Below are positions 39,658-55,080 of a DNA stretch of 64,000 nt, piece by piece (position 1 is the stretch's first letter; each line of letters starts with the position of its first letter). A program made the position numbers and the translations under genes. The notes beneath the pieces are model-generated. The model had not been told where the DNA came from. It ran no database searches and worked only from the letters and a program-made list of their open reading frames with translations. Source of the stretch: Parapristionchus giblindavisi (Eukaryota > Nematoda > Chromadorea > Rhabditida > Diplogasteridae); assembly GCA_943737045.1 (NCBI GenBank), contig CALSFV010000033.1, positions 558,001 through 622,000 of the forward strand, read 5' to 3'.

Positions 39658-42600
39658 TCATCACAAATACAGTATCATAATACGATACAGTACTGAGAGA
39701 AGATCAAAAGATCACAACAACACGTAAACATCTTTATTCGGTATCGGTCAATCAATAATTCAATGTATTACCTTGTGGAGTTTATATCGCTGTAGACCAA
39801 TCAATATGAGGAGTGAAGGCCTCAAACCTCTCTAAAGAATCGTTCTGAAACAATAACTATATAATTAAATCCATTATATTCGTCTTCATCACAAATACAG
39901 TATCATAATACGATACAGTACTGAGAGAAGATCAACGATTAAAATCACAACAACACATAAACATCTTTATTCGGTATCGGTCAATCAATAATTCAATGTA
40001 TTACCTTGTGGAGTTTACATCGCTGTAGACCAATCAATATGAGGAGTGAAGGCCTCATACTTCTCGAAAGACTCGATCTGAAACAATAACTATATAATTA
40101 AATCCATTATATTCGTCTTCATCACAAATACAGTATCATAATACGATACAGTACTGAGAGAAGATCAAAGATTAAAATCACAACAACACATAAACATCTT
40201 TATTCGGTATCGGTCAATCAATAATTCACTGTATTACCTTGTGGAGTTTATATCGCTGTAGACTAATCAATATGAGGAGTGAAGGCCTCAAACCTCTCTA
40301 AAGAATCGTTCTGAAACAATAACTATATAATTAAATCCATTATATTCTTCTTCATCACAAATACAGTATCATAATACGATACAGTACTGAGAGAAGATCA
40401 AAGATTAAAATCACAACAACGCATAAACATCTTTATTCGGTATCGGTCAATCAATAATTCAATGTATTACCTTGTGGAGTTTACATCGCTGTAGACCAAT
40501 CAATATGAGGAGTGAAGGCCTCATACTTCTCGAAAGACTCGATCTGAAACAATAACTATATAATTAAATCCATTATATTCGTCTTCATCACAAATACGGT
40601 ATCATAATACGATACAGTACTGAGAGAAGATCAAAGATCACAACAACACGTAAACATCTTTATTCGGTATCGGTCAATCAATAATTCATTGTATTACCTT
40701 GTGGAGTTTATATCGCTGTAGACCAATCAATATGAGGAGTGAAGGCCTCAAACCTCTCTAAAGAATCGTTCTGAAACAATAACTATATAATTAAATCCAT
40801 TATATTCTTCTTCATCACAAATACAGTATCATAATACGATACAGTACTGAGAGAAGATCAAAAGATCACAACAACACGTAAACATCTTTATTCGGTATCG
40901 GTCAATCAATAATTCAATGTATTACCTTGTGGAGTTTATATCGCTGTAGACCAATCAATATGAGGAGTGAAGGCCTCAAACCTCTCTAAAGAATCGTTCT
41001 GAAACAATAACTATATAATTAAATCCATTTTATTCGTCTTCATCACAAATACAGTATCATAATACGATACAGTACTGAGAGAAGATCAACGATTAAAATC
41101 ACAACAACACATAAACATCTTTATTCGGTATCGGTCAATCAATAATTCAATGTATTACCTTGTGGAGTTTACATCGCTGTAGACCAATCAATATGAGGAG
41201 TGAAGGCCTCATACTTCTCGAAAGACTCGATCTGAAACAATAACTATATAATTAAATCCATTATATTCGTCTTCATCACAAATACAGTATCATAATACGA
41301 TACAGTACTGAGAGAAGATCAAAGATTAAAATCACAACAACACATAAACATCTTTATTCGGTATCGGTCAATCAATAATTCACTGTATTACCTTGTGGAG
41401 TTTATATCGCTGTAGACTAATCAATATGAGGAGTGAAGGCCTCAAACCTCTCTAAAGAATCGTTCTGAAACAATAACTATATAATTAAATCCATTATATT
41501 CTTCTTCATCACAAATACAGTATCATAATACGATACAGTACTGAGAGAAGATCAAAAGATCACAACAACACGTAAACATCTTTATTCGGTATCGGTCAAT
41601 CAATAATTCAATGTATTACCTTGTGGAGTTTATATCGCTGTAGACCAATCAATATGAGGAGTGAAGGCCTCAAACCTCTCTAAAGAATCGTTCTGAAACA
41701 ATAACTATATAATTAAATCCATTATATTCGTCTTCATCACAAATACAGTATCATAATACGATACAGTACTGAGAGAAGATCAACGATTAAAATCACAACA
41801 ACACATAAACATCTTTATTCGGTATCGGTCAATCAATAATTCAATGTATTACCTTGTGGAGTTTACATCGCTGTAGACCAATCAATATGAGGAGTGAAGG
41901 CCTCATACTTCTCGAAAGACTCGATCTGAAACAATAACTATATAATTAAATCAATTATATTCGTCTTCATCACAAATACAGTATCATAATACGATACAGT
42001 ACTGAGAGAAGATCAAAGATTAAAATCACAACAACACATAAACATCTTTATTCGGTATCGGTCAATCAATAATTCACTGTATTACCTTGTGGAGTTTATA
42101 TCGCTGTAGACTAATCAATATGAGGAGTGAAGGCCTCAAACCTCTCTAAAGAATCGTTCTGAAACAATAACTATATAATTAAATCCATTATATTCTTCTT
42201 CATCACAAATACAGTATCATAATACGATACAGTACTGAGAGAAGATCAAAAGATCACAACAACACGTAAACATCTTTATTCGGTATCGGTCAATCAATAA
42301 TTCAATGTATTACCTTGTGGAGTTTATATCGCTGTAGACCAATCAATATGAGGAGTGAAGGCCTCAAACCTCTCTAAAGAATCGTTCTGAAACAATAACT
42401 ATATAATTAAATCCATTATATTCGTCTTCATCACAAATACAGTATCATAATACGATACAGTACTGAGAGAAGATCAACGATTAAAATCACAACAACACAT
42501 AAACATCTTTATTCGGTATCGGTCAATCAATAATTCAATGTATTACCTTGTGGAGTTTACATCGCTGTAGACCAATCAATATGAGGAGTGAAGGCCTCAT

Positions 42601-45258
42601 ACTTCTCGAAAGACTCGATCTGAAACAATAACTATATAATTAAATCCATTATATTCGTCTTCATCACAAATACAGTATCATAATACGATACAGTACTGAG
42701 AGAAGATCAAAGATTAAAATCACAACAACACATAAACATCTTTATTCGGTATCGGTCAATCAATAATTCACTGTATTACCTTGTGGAGTTTATATCGCTG
42801 TAGACTAATCAATATGAGGAGTGAAGGCCTCAAACCTCTCTAAAGAATCGTTCTGAAACAATAACTATATAATTAAATCCATTATATTCTTCTTCATCAC
42901 AAATACAGTATCATAATACGATACAGTACTGAGAGAAGATCAAAAGATCACAACAACACGTAAACATCTTTATTCGGTATCGGTCAATCAATAATTCAAT
43001 GTATTACCTTGTGGAGTTTATATCGCTGTAGACCAATCAATATGAGGAGTGAAGGCCTCAAACCTCTCTAAAGAATCGTTCTGAAACAATAACTATATAA
43101 TTAAATTCATTATATTCGTCTGCATCACAAATACAGTATCATAATACGATACAGTACTGAGAGAAGATCAAAGAGCACAACAACACGTAAACATCTTTAT
43201 TCGGTATCGGTCAATCAATAATTCACTGTATTACCTTGTGGAGTTTATATCGCTGTAGACCAATGAATATGAGGAGTGAAGGCCTCATACTTCTCGAAAG
43301 ACTCGATCTGAAACAATAACTATATAATTAAATCCATTATATTCGTCTTCATCACAAATACAGTATCATTATACGATACAGTACTGTGAGAAGAGATTAA
43401 AATCACAACAGCACGTAAATATCTTTATTCGGTATCGGTGAATCAATAATTCACTGTATTACCTTGTGGAGTTTATATCGCTGTAGACCAATCAATATGA
43501 GGAATGAAGGCCTCAAACCTCTCTAAAGAATCGTTCTGAAACAATAACTATATAATTAAATCCATTATATTCGTCTTCATCACAAATACAGTATCATAAT
43601 ACGATACAGTACTGAGAGAAGATCAAAGATCACAACAACACGTAAACATCTTTATTCGGTATCGGTCAATCTATAATTCACTGTATTACCTTGTGGAGTT
43701 TATATCGCTGTAGACCAATCAATATGAGGAGTGAAGGCCTCATACTTCTCGAAAGACTCGATCTGAAACAATAACTATATAATTAAATCCATTATATTCG
43801 TCTTCATCACAAATACAGTATCATTATACGATACAGTACTGTGAGAAGAGATTAAAATCACAACAGCACGTAAATATCTTTATTCGGTATCGGTGAATCA
43901 ATAATTCACTGTATTACCTTGTGGAGTTTATATCGCTGTAGACCAATCAATATGAGGAGTGAAGGCCTCAAACCTCTCTAAAGAATCGTTCTGAAACAAT
44001 AACTATATAATTAAATCCATTATATTCGTCTTCATCACAAATACAGTATCATAATACGATACAGTACTGAGAGAAGATCAAAGAGCACAACAACACGTAA
44101 ACATCTTTATTCGGTATCGGTCAATCAATAATTCACTGTATTACCTTGTGGAGTTTATATCGCTGTAGACCAATCAATATGAGGAGTGAAGGCCTCAAAC
44201 CTCTCTAAAGAATCGTTCTGAAACAATAACTATATAATTAAATCCATTATATTCGTCTTCATCACAAATACAGTATCATAATACGATACAGTACTGAGAG
44301 AAGATCAAAGATCACAACAACACGTAAACATCTTTATTCGGTATCGGTCAATCTATAATTCACTGTATTACCTTGTGGAGTTTATATCGCTGTAGACCAA
44401 TCAATATGAGGAGTGAAGGCCTCATACTTCTCGAAAGACTCGATCTGAAACAATAACTATATAATTAAATCCATTATATTCGTCTTCATCACAAATACAG
44501 TATCATTATACGATACAGTACTGTGAGAAGAGATTAAAATCACAACAGCACGTAAATATCTTTATTCGGTATCGGTGAATCAATAATTCACTGTATTACC
44601 TTGTGGAGTTTATATCGCTGTAGACCAATCAATATGAGGAGTGAAGGCCTCAAACCTCTCTAAAGAATCGTTCTGAAACAATAACTATATAATTAAATCC
44701 ATTATATTCGTCTTCATCACAAATACAGTATCATTATACGATACAGTACTGAGAGAAGAGATTAAAATCACAACAACACGTAAATATCTTTATTCGGTAT
44801 CGGTCAATCAATAATTCACTGTATTACCTTGTGGAGTTTATATCGCTGTAGACCAATCAATATGAGGAGTGAAGGCCTGATACTTCTCGAAATAATCGAT
44901 CTGAAACAATAACTATATAATTAAATCCATTATATTCGTCTGCATCACAAATACAGTATCATAATACGATACAGTACTGAGAGAAGATCAAAGAGCACAA
45001 CAACACGTAAACATCTTTATTCGGTATCGGTCAATCAATAATTCACTGTATTACCTTGTGGAGTTTATATCGCTGTAGACCAATCAATATGAGGAGTGAA
45101 GGCCTCAAACCTCTCTAAAGAATCGTTCTGAAACAATAACTATATAATTAAATCCATTATATTCGTCTTCATCACAAATACAGTATCATAATACGATACA
45201 GTACTGAGAGAAGATCAAAGATCACAACAACACGTAAACATCTTTATTCGGTATCGGT
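39658..45258. repeat. 7.94-kb block, partial copy 2 (5.6 kb)
   Basis: Copy of 31715-37320. It lacks the 5-bp TATCG insertion of copy 1, so that insertion probably arose after the duplication. Left boundary lies near 39654, where this copy has TTCGTCTTC and copy 1 TTCTTCTTC. Confidence 0.87.
40976..43057. repeat. 694-bp trimer HOR, second set of three copies
   Basis: Offset 7938 from 33038-35119, carried by the 7.94-kb duplication, with the same private markers (CCATTTTATT near 41025, AAATCAATTATATT near 41952). Confidence 0.87.
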
Positions 45259-45673
45259 CAATCAATAATTCACTGTATTACCTTGTGGAGTTTATATCGC
45301 TGTAGACCAATCAATATGAGGAGTGAAGGCCTGATACTTCTCGAAATAATCGATCTGAAACATTAACTATATAATTAAATCCATTATATTCGTCTTCATC
45401 ACAAATACAGTATCATAATACGATACAGTACTGAGAGAAGATCAAAGAGCACAACAACACGTAAACATCTTTATTCGGTATCGGTCAATCAATAATTCAC
45501 TGTATTACCTTGTCGAGTTTATATCGCTCTAGACCAATCAATATGAGGAGTGAAGGCCTCAAACCTCTCTAAAGAATCGTTCTGAAACAATAACTATATA
45601 ATTAAATCCATTATATTCGTCTTCATCACAAATACAGTATCATAATACGATACAGTACTGAGAGAAGATCAAA
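43173..45673. repeat. 2501-bp 11-mer HOR, copy 1
   Basis: Eleven right-family monomers repeated at once downstream. Shared markers at offset 2501: CAATGAATATG (43261/45762), CTATAATTC (44351/46852), GATCAAAGAGCAC (about 44077/46578), GTCGAGTTTATATCGCTCTA (45512/48013). One noted difference: AAACATTAACTAT near 45358 against AAACAATAACTAT. Confidence 0.87.
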
Positions 45674-48174
45674 GAGCACAACAACACGTAAACATCTTTA
45701 TTCGGTATCGGTCAATCAATAATTCACTGTATTACCTTGTGGAGTTTATATCGCTGTAGACCAATGAATATGAGGAGTGAAGGCCTCATACTTCTCGAAA
45801 GACTCGATCTGAAACAATAACTATATAATTAAATCCATTATATTCGTCTTCATCACAAATACAGTATCATTATACGATACAGTACTGTGAGAAGAGATTA
45901 AAATCACAACAGCACGTAAATATCTTTATTCGGTATCGGTGAATCAATAATTCACTGTATTACCTTGTGGAGTTTATATCGCTGTAGACCAATCAATATG
46001 AGGAATGAAGGCCTCAAACCTCTCTAAAGAATCGTTCTGAAACAATAACTATATAATTAAATCCATTATATTCGTCTTCATCACAAATACAGTATCATAA
46101 TACGATACAGTATTGAGAGAAGATCAAAGATCACAACAACACGTAAACATCTTTATTCGGTATCGGTCAATCTATAATTCACTGTATTACCTTGTGGAGT
46201 TTATATCGCTGTAGACCAATCAATATGAGGAGTGAAGGCCTCATACTTCTCGAAAGACTCGATCTGAAACAATAACTATATAATTAAATCCATTATATTC
46301 GTCTTCATCACAAATACAGTATCATTATACGATACAGTACTGTGAGAAGAGATTAAAATCACAACAGCACGTAAATATCTTTATTCGGTATCGGTGAATC
46401 AATAATTCACTGTATTACCTTGTGGAGTTTATATCGCTGTAGACCAATCAATATGAGGAGTGAAGGCCTCAAACCTCTCTAAAGAATCGTTCTGAAACAA
46501 TAACTATATAATTAAATCCATTATATTCGTCTTCATCACAAATACAGTATCATAATACGATACAGTACTGAGAGAAGATCAAAGAGCACAACAACACGTA
46601 AACATCTTTATTCGGTATCGGTCAATCAATAATTCACTGTATTACCTTGTGGAGTTTATATCGCTGTAGACCAATCAATATGAGGAGTGAAGGCCTCAAA
46701 CCTCTCTAAAGAATCGTTCTGAAACAATAACTATATAATTAAATCCATTATATTCGTCTTCATCACAAATACAGTATCATAATACGATACAGTACTGAGA
46801 GAAGATCAAAGATCACAACAACACGTAAACATCTTTATTCGGTATCGGTCAATCTATAATTCACTGTATTACCTTGTGGAGTTTATATCGCTGTAGACCA
46901 ATCAATATGAGGAGTGAAGGCCTCATACTTCTCGAAAGACTCGATCTGAAACAATAACTATATAATTAAATCCATTATATTCGTCTTCATCACAAATACA
47001 GTATCATTATACGATACAGTACTGTGAGAAGAGATTAAAATCACAACAGCACGTAAATATCTTTATTCGGTATCGGTGAATCAATAATTCACTGTATTAC
47101 CTTGTGGAGTTTATATCGCTGTAGACCAATCAATATGAGGAGTGAAGGCCTCAAACCTCTCTAAAGAATCGTTCTGAAACAATAACTATATAATTAAATC
47201 CATTATATTCGTCTTCATCACAAATACAGTATCATTATACGATACAGTACTGAGAGAAGAGATTAAAATCACAACAACACGTAAATATCTTTATTCGGTA
47301 TCGGTCAATCAATAATTCACTGTATTACCTTGTGGAGTTTATATCGCTGTAGACCAATCAATATGAGGAGTGAAGGCCTGATACTTCTCGAAATAATCGA
47401 TCTGAAACAATAACTATATAATTAAATCCATTATATTCGTCTGCATCACAAATACAGTATCATAATACGATACAGTACTGAGAGAAGATCAAAGAGCACA
47501 ACAACACGTAAACATCTTTATTCGGTATCGGTCAATCAATAATTCACTGTATTACCTTGTGGAGTTTATATCGCTGTAGACCAATCAATATGAGGAGTGA
47601 AGGCCTCAAACCTCTCTAAAGAATCGTTCTGAAACAATAACTATATAATTAAATCCATTATATTCGTCTTCATCACAAATACAGTATCATAATACGATAC
47701 AGTACTGAGAGAAGATCAAAGATCACAACAACACGTAAACATCTTTATTCGGTATCGGTCAATCAATAATTCACTGTATTACCTTGTGGAGTTTATATCG
47801 CTGTAGACCAATCAATATGAGGAGTGAAGGCCTGATACTTCTCGAAATAATCGATCTGAAACAATAACTATATAATTAAATCCATTATATTCGTCTTCAT
47901 CACAAATACAGTATCATAATACGATACAGTACTGAGAGAAGATCAAAGAGCACAACAACACGTAAACATCTTTATTCGGTATCGGTCAATCAATAATTCA
48001 CTGTATTACCTTGTCGAGTTTATATCGCTCTAGACCAATCAATATGAGGAGTGAAGGCCTCAAACCTCTCTAAAGAATCGTTCTGAAACAATAACTATAT
48101 AATTAAATCCATTATATTCGTCTTCATCACAAATACAGTATCATAATACGATACAGTACTGAGAGAAGATCAAA
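45674..48174. repeat. 2501-bp 11-mer HOR, copy 2
   Basis: Second copy of 43173-45673, ending where GATCAAAGATCAC replaces GATCAAAGAGCAC at about 48174. It has a private CAGTATTGAG near 46109, which breaks the CAGTACTG palindrome. Confidence 0.87.
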
Positions 48175-49840
48175 GATCACAACAACACGTAAACATCTTT
48201 ATTCGGTATCGGTCAATCAATAATTCACTGTATTACCTTGTCGAGTTTATATCGCTGTAGACCAATCAATATGAGGAGTGAAGGCCTCAAACCTCTCTAA
48301 AGAATCGTTCTGAAACAATAACTATATAATTAAATCCATTATATTCGTCTTCATCACAAATACAGTATCATAATACGATACAGTACTGAGAGAAGATCAA
48401 AGATTAAAATCACAACAACACATAAACATCTTTATTCGGTATCGGTCAATCAATAATTCACTGTATTACCTTGTGGAGTTTATATCGCTGTAGACCAATC
48501 AATATGAGGAGTGAAGGCCTCAAACCTCTCTAAAGAATCGTTCTGAAACAATAACTATATAATTAAATCCATTATATTCGTCTGCATCACAAATACAGTA
48601 TCATAATACGATACAGTACTGAGAGAAGATCAAAGAGCACAACAACACGTAAACATCTTTATTCGGTATCGGTCAATCAATAATTCACTGTATTACCTTG
48701 TGGAGTTTATATCGCTGTAGACCAATCAATATGAGGAGTGAAGGCCTCAAACCTCTCTAAAGAATCGTTCTGAAACAATAACTATATAATTAAATCCATT
48801 ATATTCGTCTTCATCACAAAAACAGTATCATAATACGATACAGTACTGAGAGAAGATCAAAGATCACAACAACACGTAAACATCTTTATTCGGTATCGGT
48901 CAATCAATAATTCACTGTATTACCTTGTCGAGTTTATATCGCTCTAGACCAATCAATATGAGGAGTGAAGGCCTCAAACCTCTCTAAAGAATCGTTCTGA
49001 AACAATAACTATATAATTAAATCCATTATATTCGTCTTCATCACAAATACAGTATCATAATACGATACAGTACTGAGAGAAGATCAAAGATCACAACAAC
49101 ACGTAAACATCTTTATTCGGTATCGGTCAATCAATAATTCACTGTATTACCTTGTCGAGTTTATATCGCTGTAGACCAATCAATATGAGGAGTGAAGGCC
49201 TCAAACCTCTCTAAAGAATCGTTCTGAAACAATAACTATATAATTAAATCCATTATATTCGTCTTCATCACAAATACAGTATCATAATACGATACAGTAC
49301 TGAGAGAAGATCAAAGATTAAAATCACAACAACACATAAACATCTTTATTCGGTATCGGTCAATCAATAATTCACTGTATTACCTTGTGGAGTTTATATC
49401 GCTGTAGACCAATCAATATGAGGAGTGAAGGCCTCAAACCTCTCTAAAGAATCGTTCTGAAACAATAACTATATAATTAAATCCATTATATTCGTCTGCA
49501 TCACAAATACAGTATCATAATACGATACAGTACTGAGAGAAGATCAAAGAGCACAACAACACGTAAACATCTTTATTCGGTATCGGTCAATCAATAATTC
49601 ACTGTATTACCTTGTGGAGTTTATATCGCTGTAGACCAATCAATATGAGGAGTGAAGGCCTCAAACCTCTCTAAAGAATCGTTCTGAAACAATAACTATA
49701 TAATTAAATCCATTATATTCGTCTTCATCACAAAAACAGTATCATAATACGATACAGTACTGAGAGAAGATCAAAGATCACAACAACACGTAAACATCTT
49801 TATTCGGTATCGGTCAATCAATAATTCACTGTATTACCTT
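47952..49840. repeat. 914-bp tetramer HOR, two copies
   Basis: Offset 914 (four monomers, 3 x 227 + 233): GTCGAGTTTATATCGCTCTA at 48013 and 48927, CACAAAAACAG at 48817 and 49731. Order H1/a, H1/c, H1 with TCTGCATCAC and class g, H1/a. Ends at about 49838, where GTGGAG replaces GTCGAG. Confidence 0.85.
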
Positions 49841-50985
49841 GTGGAGTTTATATCGCTGTAGACCAATCAATATGAGGAGTGAAGGCCTGATACTTCTCGA
49901 AATAATCGATCTGAAACAATAACTATATAATTAAATCCATTATATTCGTCTTCATCACAAATACAGTATCATAATACGATACAGTACTGAGAGAAGATCA
50001 AAGAGCACAACAACACGTAAACATCTTTATTCGGTATCGGTCAATCAATAATTCACTGTATTACCTTGTCGAGTTTATATCGCTCTAGACCAATCAATAT
50101 GAGGAGTGAAGGCCTCAAACCTCTCTAAAGAATCGTTCTGAAACAATAACTATATAATTAAATCCATTATATTCGTCTTCATCACAAATACAGTATCATA
50201 ATACGATACAGTACTGAGAGAAGATCAAAGATCACAACAACACGTAAACATCTTTATTCGGTATCGGTCAATCAATAATTCACTGTATTACCTTGTCGAG
50301 TTTATATCGCTGTAGACCAATCAATATGAGGAGTGAAGGCCTCAAACCTCTCTAAAGAATCGTTCTGAAACAATAACTATATAATTAAATCCATTATATT
50401 CGTCTTCATCACAAATACAGTATCATAATACGATACAGTACTGAGAGAAGATCAAAGATTAAAATCACAACAACACATAAACATCTTTATTCGGTATCGG
50501 TCAATCAATAATTCACTGTATTACCTTGTCGAGTTTATATCGCTGTAGACCAATCAATATGAGGAGTGAAGGCCTCAAACCTCTCTAAAGAATCGTTCTG
50601 AAACAATAACTATATAATTAAATCCATTATATTCGTCTTCATCACAAATACAGTATCATTATACGATACAGTACTGAGAGAAGAGATTAAAATCACAACA
50701 ACACGTAAATATCTTTATTCGGTATCGGTCAATCAATAATTCACTGTATTACCTTGTGGAGTTTATATCGCTGTAGACCAATCAATATGAGGAGTGAAGG
50801 CCTGATACTTCTCGAAATAATCGATCTGAAACAATAACTATATAATTAAATCCATTATATTCGTCTGCATCACAAATACAGTATCATAATACGATACAGT
50901 ACTGAGAGAAGATCAAAGAGCACAACAACACGTAAACATCTTTATTCGGTATCGGTCAATCAATAATTCACTGTATTACCTTGTG

Positions 50986-53651
50986 GAGTTTATATCGCTG
51001 TAGACCAATCAATATGAGGAGTGAAGGCCTCAAACCTCTCTAAAGAATCGTTCTGAAACAATAACTATATAATTAAATCCATTATATTCGTCTTCATCAC
51101 AAATACAGTATCATTATACGATACAGTACTGAGAGAAGAGATTAAAATCACAACAACACGTAAATATCTTTATTCGGTATCGGTCAATCAATAATTCACT
51201 GTATTACCTTGTGGAGTTTATATCGCTGTAGACCAATCAATATGAGGAGTGAAGGCCTGATACTTCTCGAAATAATCGATCTGAAACAATAACTATATAA
51301 TTAAATCCATTATATTCGTCTGCATCACAAATACAGTATCATAATACGATACAGTACTGAGAGAAGATCAAAGAGCACAACAACACGTAAACATCTTTAT
51401 TCGGTATCGGTCAATCAATAATTCACTGTATTACCTTGTGGAGTTTATATCGCTGTAGACCAATCAATATGAGGAGTGAAGGCCTCAAACCTCTCTAAAG
51501 AATCGTTCTGAAACAATAACTATATAATTAAATCCATTATATTCGTCTTCATCACAAATACAGTATCATAATACGATACAGTACTGAGAGAAGATCAAAG
51601 ATCACAACAACACGTAAACATCTTTATTCGGTATCGGTCAATCAATAATTCACTGTATTACCTTGTGGAGTTTATATCGCTGTAGACCAATCAATATGAG
51701 GAGTGAAGGCCTGATACTTCTCGAAATAATCGATCTGAAACAATAACTATATAATTAAATCCATTATATTCGTCTTCATCACAAATACAGTATCATAATA
51801 CGATACAGTACTGAGAGAAGATCAAAGAGCACAACAACACGTAAACATCTTTATTCGGTATCGGTCAATCAATAATTCACTGTATTACCTTGTCGAGTTT
51901 ATATCGCTCTAGACCAATCAATATGAGGAGTGAAGGCCTCAAACCTCTCTAAAGAATCGTTCTGAAACAATAACTATATAATTAAATCCATTATATTCGT
52001 CTTCATCACAAATACAGTATCATAATACGATACAGTACTGAGAGAAGATCAAAGATCACAACAACACGTAAACATCTTTATTCGGTATCGGTCAATCAAT
52101 AATTCACTGTATTACCTTGTCGAGTTTATATCGCTGTAGACCAATCAATATGAGGAGTGAAGGCCTCAAACCTCTCTAAAGAATCGTTCTGAAACAATAA
52201 CTATATAATTAAATCCATTATATTCGTCTTCATCACAAATACAGTATCATAATACGATACAGTACTGAGAGAAGATCAAAGATTAAAATCACAACAACAC
52301 ATAAACATCTTTATTCGGTATCGGTCAATCAATAATTCACTGTATTACCTTGTCGAGTTTATATCGCTGTAGACCAATCAATATGAGGAGTGAAGGCCTC
52401 AAACCTCTCTAAAGAATCGTTCTGAAACAATAACTATATAATTAAATCCATTATATTCGTCTTCATCACAAATACAGTATCATTATACGATACAGTACTG
52501 AGAGAAGAGATTAAAATCACAACAACACGTAAATATCTTTATTCGGTATCGGTCAATCAATAATTCACTGTATTACCTTGTGGAGTTTATATCGCTGTAG
52601 ACCAATCAATATGAGGAGTGAAGGCCTGATACTTCTCGAAATAATCGATCTGAAACAATAACTATATAATTAAATCCATTATATTCGTCTGCATCACAAA
52701 TACAGTATCATAATACGATACAGTACTGAGAGAAGATCAAAGAGCACAACAACACGTAAACATCTTTATTCGGTATCGGTCAATCAATAATTCACTGTAT
52801 TACCTTGTGGAGTTTATATCGCTGTAGACCAATCAATATGAGGAGTGAAGGCCTCAAACCTCTCTAAAGAATCGTTCTGAAACAATAACTATATAATTAA
52901 ATCCATTATATTCGTCTTCATCACAAATACAGTATCATAATACGATACAGTACTGAGAGAAGATCAAAGATCACAACAACACGTAAACATCTTTATTCGG
53001 TATCGGTCAATCAATAATTCACTGTATTACCTTGTGGAGTTTATATCGCTGTAGACCAATCAATATGAGGAGTGAAGGCCTGATACTTCTCGAAATAATC
53101 GATCTGAAACAATAACTATATAATTAAATCCATTATATTCGTCTTCATCACAAATACAGTATCATAATACGATACAGTACTGAGAGAAGATCAAAGAGCA
53201 CAACAACACGTAAACATCTTTATTCGGTATCGGTCAATCAATAATTCACTGTATTACCTTGTCGAGTTTATATCGCTCTAGACCAATCAATATGAGGAGT
53301 GAAGGCCTCAAACCTCTCTAAAGAATCGTTCTGAAACAATAACTATATAATTAAATCCATTATATTCGTCTTCATCACAAATACAGTATCATAATACGAT
53401 ACAGTACTGAGAGAAGATCAAAGATCACAACAACACGTAAACATCTTTATTCGGTATCGGTCAATCAATAATTCACTGTATTACCTTGTCGAGTTTATAT
53501 CGCTGTAGACCAATCAATATGAGGAGTGAAGGCCTCAAACCTCTCTAAAGAATCGTTCTGAAACAATAACTATATAATTAAATCCATTATATTCGTCTTC
53601 ATCACAAATACAGTATCATAATACGATACAGTACTGAGAGAAGATCAAAGA
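50986..53651. repeat. 1369-bp hexamer HOR, nearly two copies
   Basis: Unit 50986-52354 recurs at 52355-53651. Markers: CATTATACG at 51112 and 52481, H3 heads, GTCGAGTTTATATCGCTCTA at 51892 and 53261. An overlapping longer relation (offset 1824) joins about 49.84-51.11 with 51.66-52.93 kb, and a 455-bp dimer joins 50657 with 51112. Several rounds of exchange are therefore superimposed. Confidence 0.83.
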
Positions 53652-54914
53652 GCACAACAACACGTAAACATCTTTATTCGGTATCGGTCAATCAATAATT
53701 CACTGTATTACCTTGTGGAGTTTATATCGCTGTAGACCAATCAATATGAGGAGTGAAGGCCTCAAACCTCTCTAAAGAATCGTTCTGAAACAATAACTAT
53801 ATAATTAAATCCATTATATTCGTCTTCATCACAAATACAGTATCATAATACGATACAGTACTGAGAGAAGATCAAAGATTAAAATCACAACAACACATAA
53901 ACATCTTTATTCGGTATCGGTCAATCAATATTTCACTGTATTACCTTGTCGAGTTTATATCGCTGTAGACCAATCAATATGAGGAGTGAAGGCCTCAAAC
54001 CTCTCTAAAGAATCGTTCTGAAACAATAACTATATAATTAAATCCATTATATTCGTCTTCATCACAAATACAGTATCATAATACGATACAGTACTGAGAG
54101 AAGATCAAAGAGCACAACAACACGTAAACATCTTTATTCGGTATCGGTCAATCAATAATTCACTGTATTACCTTGTGGAGTTTATATCGCTGTAGACCAA
54201 TCAATATGAGGAGTGAAGGCCTCAAACCTCTCTAAAGAATCGTTCTGAAACAATAACTATATAATTAAATCCATTATATTCGTCTTCATCACAAATACAG
54301 TATCATAATACGATACAGTACTGAGAGAAGATCAAAGATTAAAATCACAACAACACATAAACATCTTTATTCGGTATCGGTCAATCAATAATTCACTGTA
54401 TTACCTTGTGGAGTTTATATCGCTGTAGACCAATCAATATGAGGACTGAAGGCCTCAAACCTCTCTAAAGAATCGTTCTGAAACAATAACTATATAATTA
54501 AATCCATTATATTCGTCTTCATCACAAATACAGTATCATAATACGATACAGTACTGAGAGAAGATCAAAGAGCACAACAACACGTAAACATCTTTATTCG
54601 GTATCGGTCAATCAATAATTCACTGTATTACCTTGTGGAGTTTATATCGCTGTAGACCAATCAATATGAGGAGTGAAGGCCTCAAACCTCTCTAAAGAAT
54701 CGTTCTGAAACAATAGCTATATAATTAAATCCATTATATTCGTCTTCATCACAAATACAGTATCATAATACGATACAGTACTGAGAGAAGATCAAAGATT
54801 AAAATCACAACAACACATAAACATCTTTATTCGGTATCGGTCAATCAATAATTCAATGTATTACCTTGTGGAGTTTATATCGCTGTAGACCAATCAATAT
54901 GACGAGTGAAGGCC
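53535..54914. repeat. 460-bp dimer HOR, three copies
   Basis: Alternating H1/g (227) and H1/c (233) monomers: 53535-53761, 53762-53994, 53995-54221, 54222-54454, 54455-54681, 54682-54914. Private changes: CAATATTTCAC near 53927, GAGGACTGAAGG near 54441, CAATAGCTAT near 54714, GACGAGTG at 54901. Confidence 0.88.
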
Positions 54915-55080
54915 TCAAACCTCTCTAAAGAATCGTTCTGAAACAATAACTATATAATTAAATCCATTATATTCGTCTTCATCACAAATACAGTATCATA
55001 ATACGATACAGTACTGAGAGAAGATCAAAGATCATAACAACACGTAAACATCTTTATTCGGTATCGGTCAATCAATAATT
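53871..55080. repeat. 1.2-kb block with a copy 2988 bp downstream
   Basis: Matches 56859-58068: CAATATTTCAC (53931/56919), GACGAGTG (54901/57889), ATCATAAC (55031/58019). It diverges at ACTGTATCACC here versus AATGTATTACC in the copy. Confidence 0.82.
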
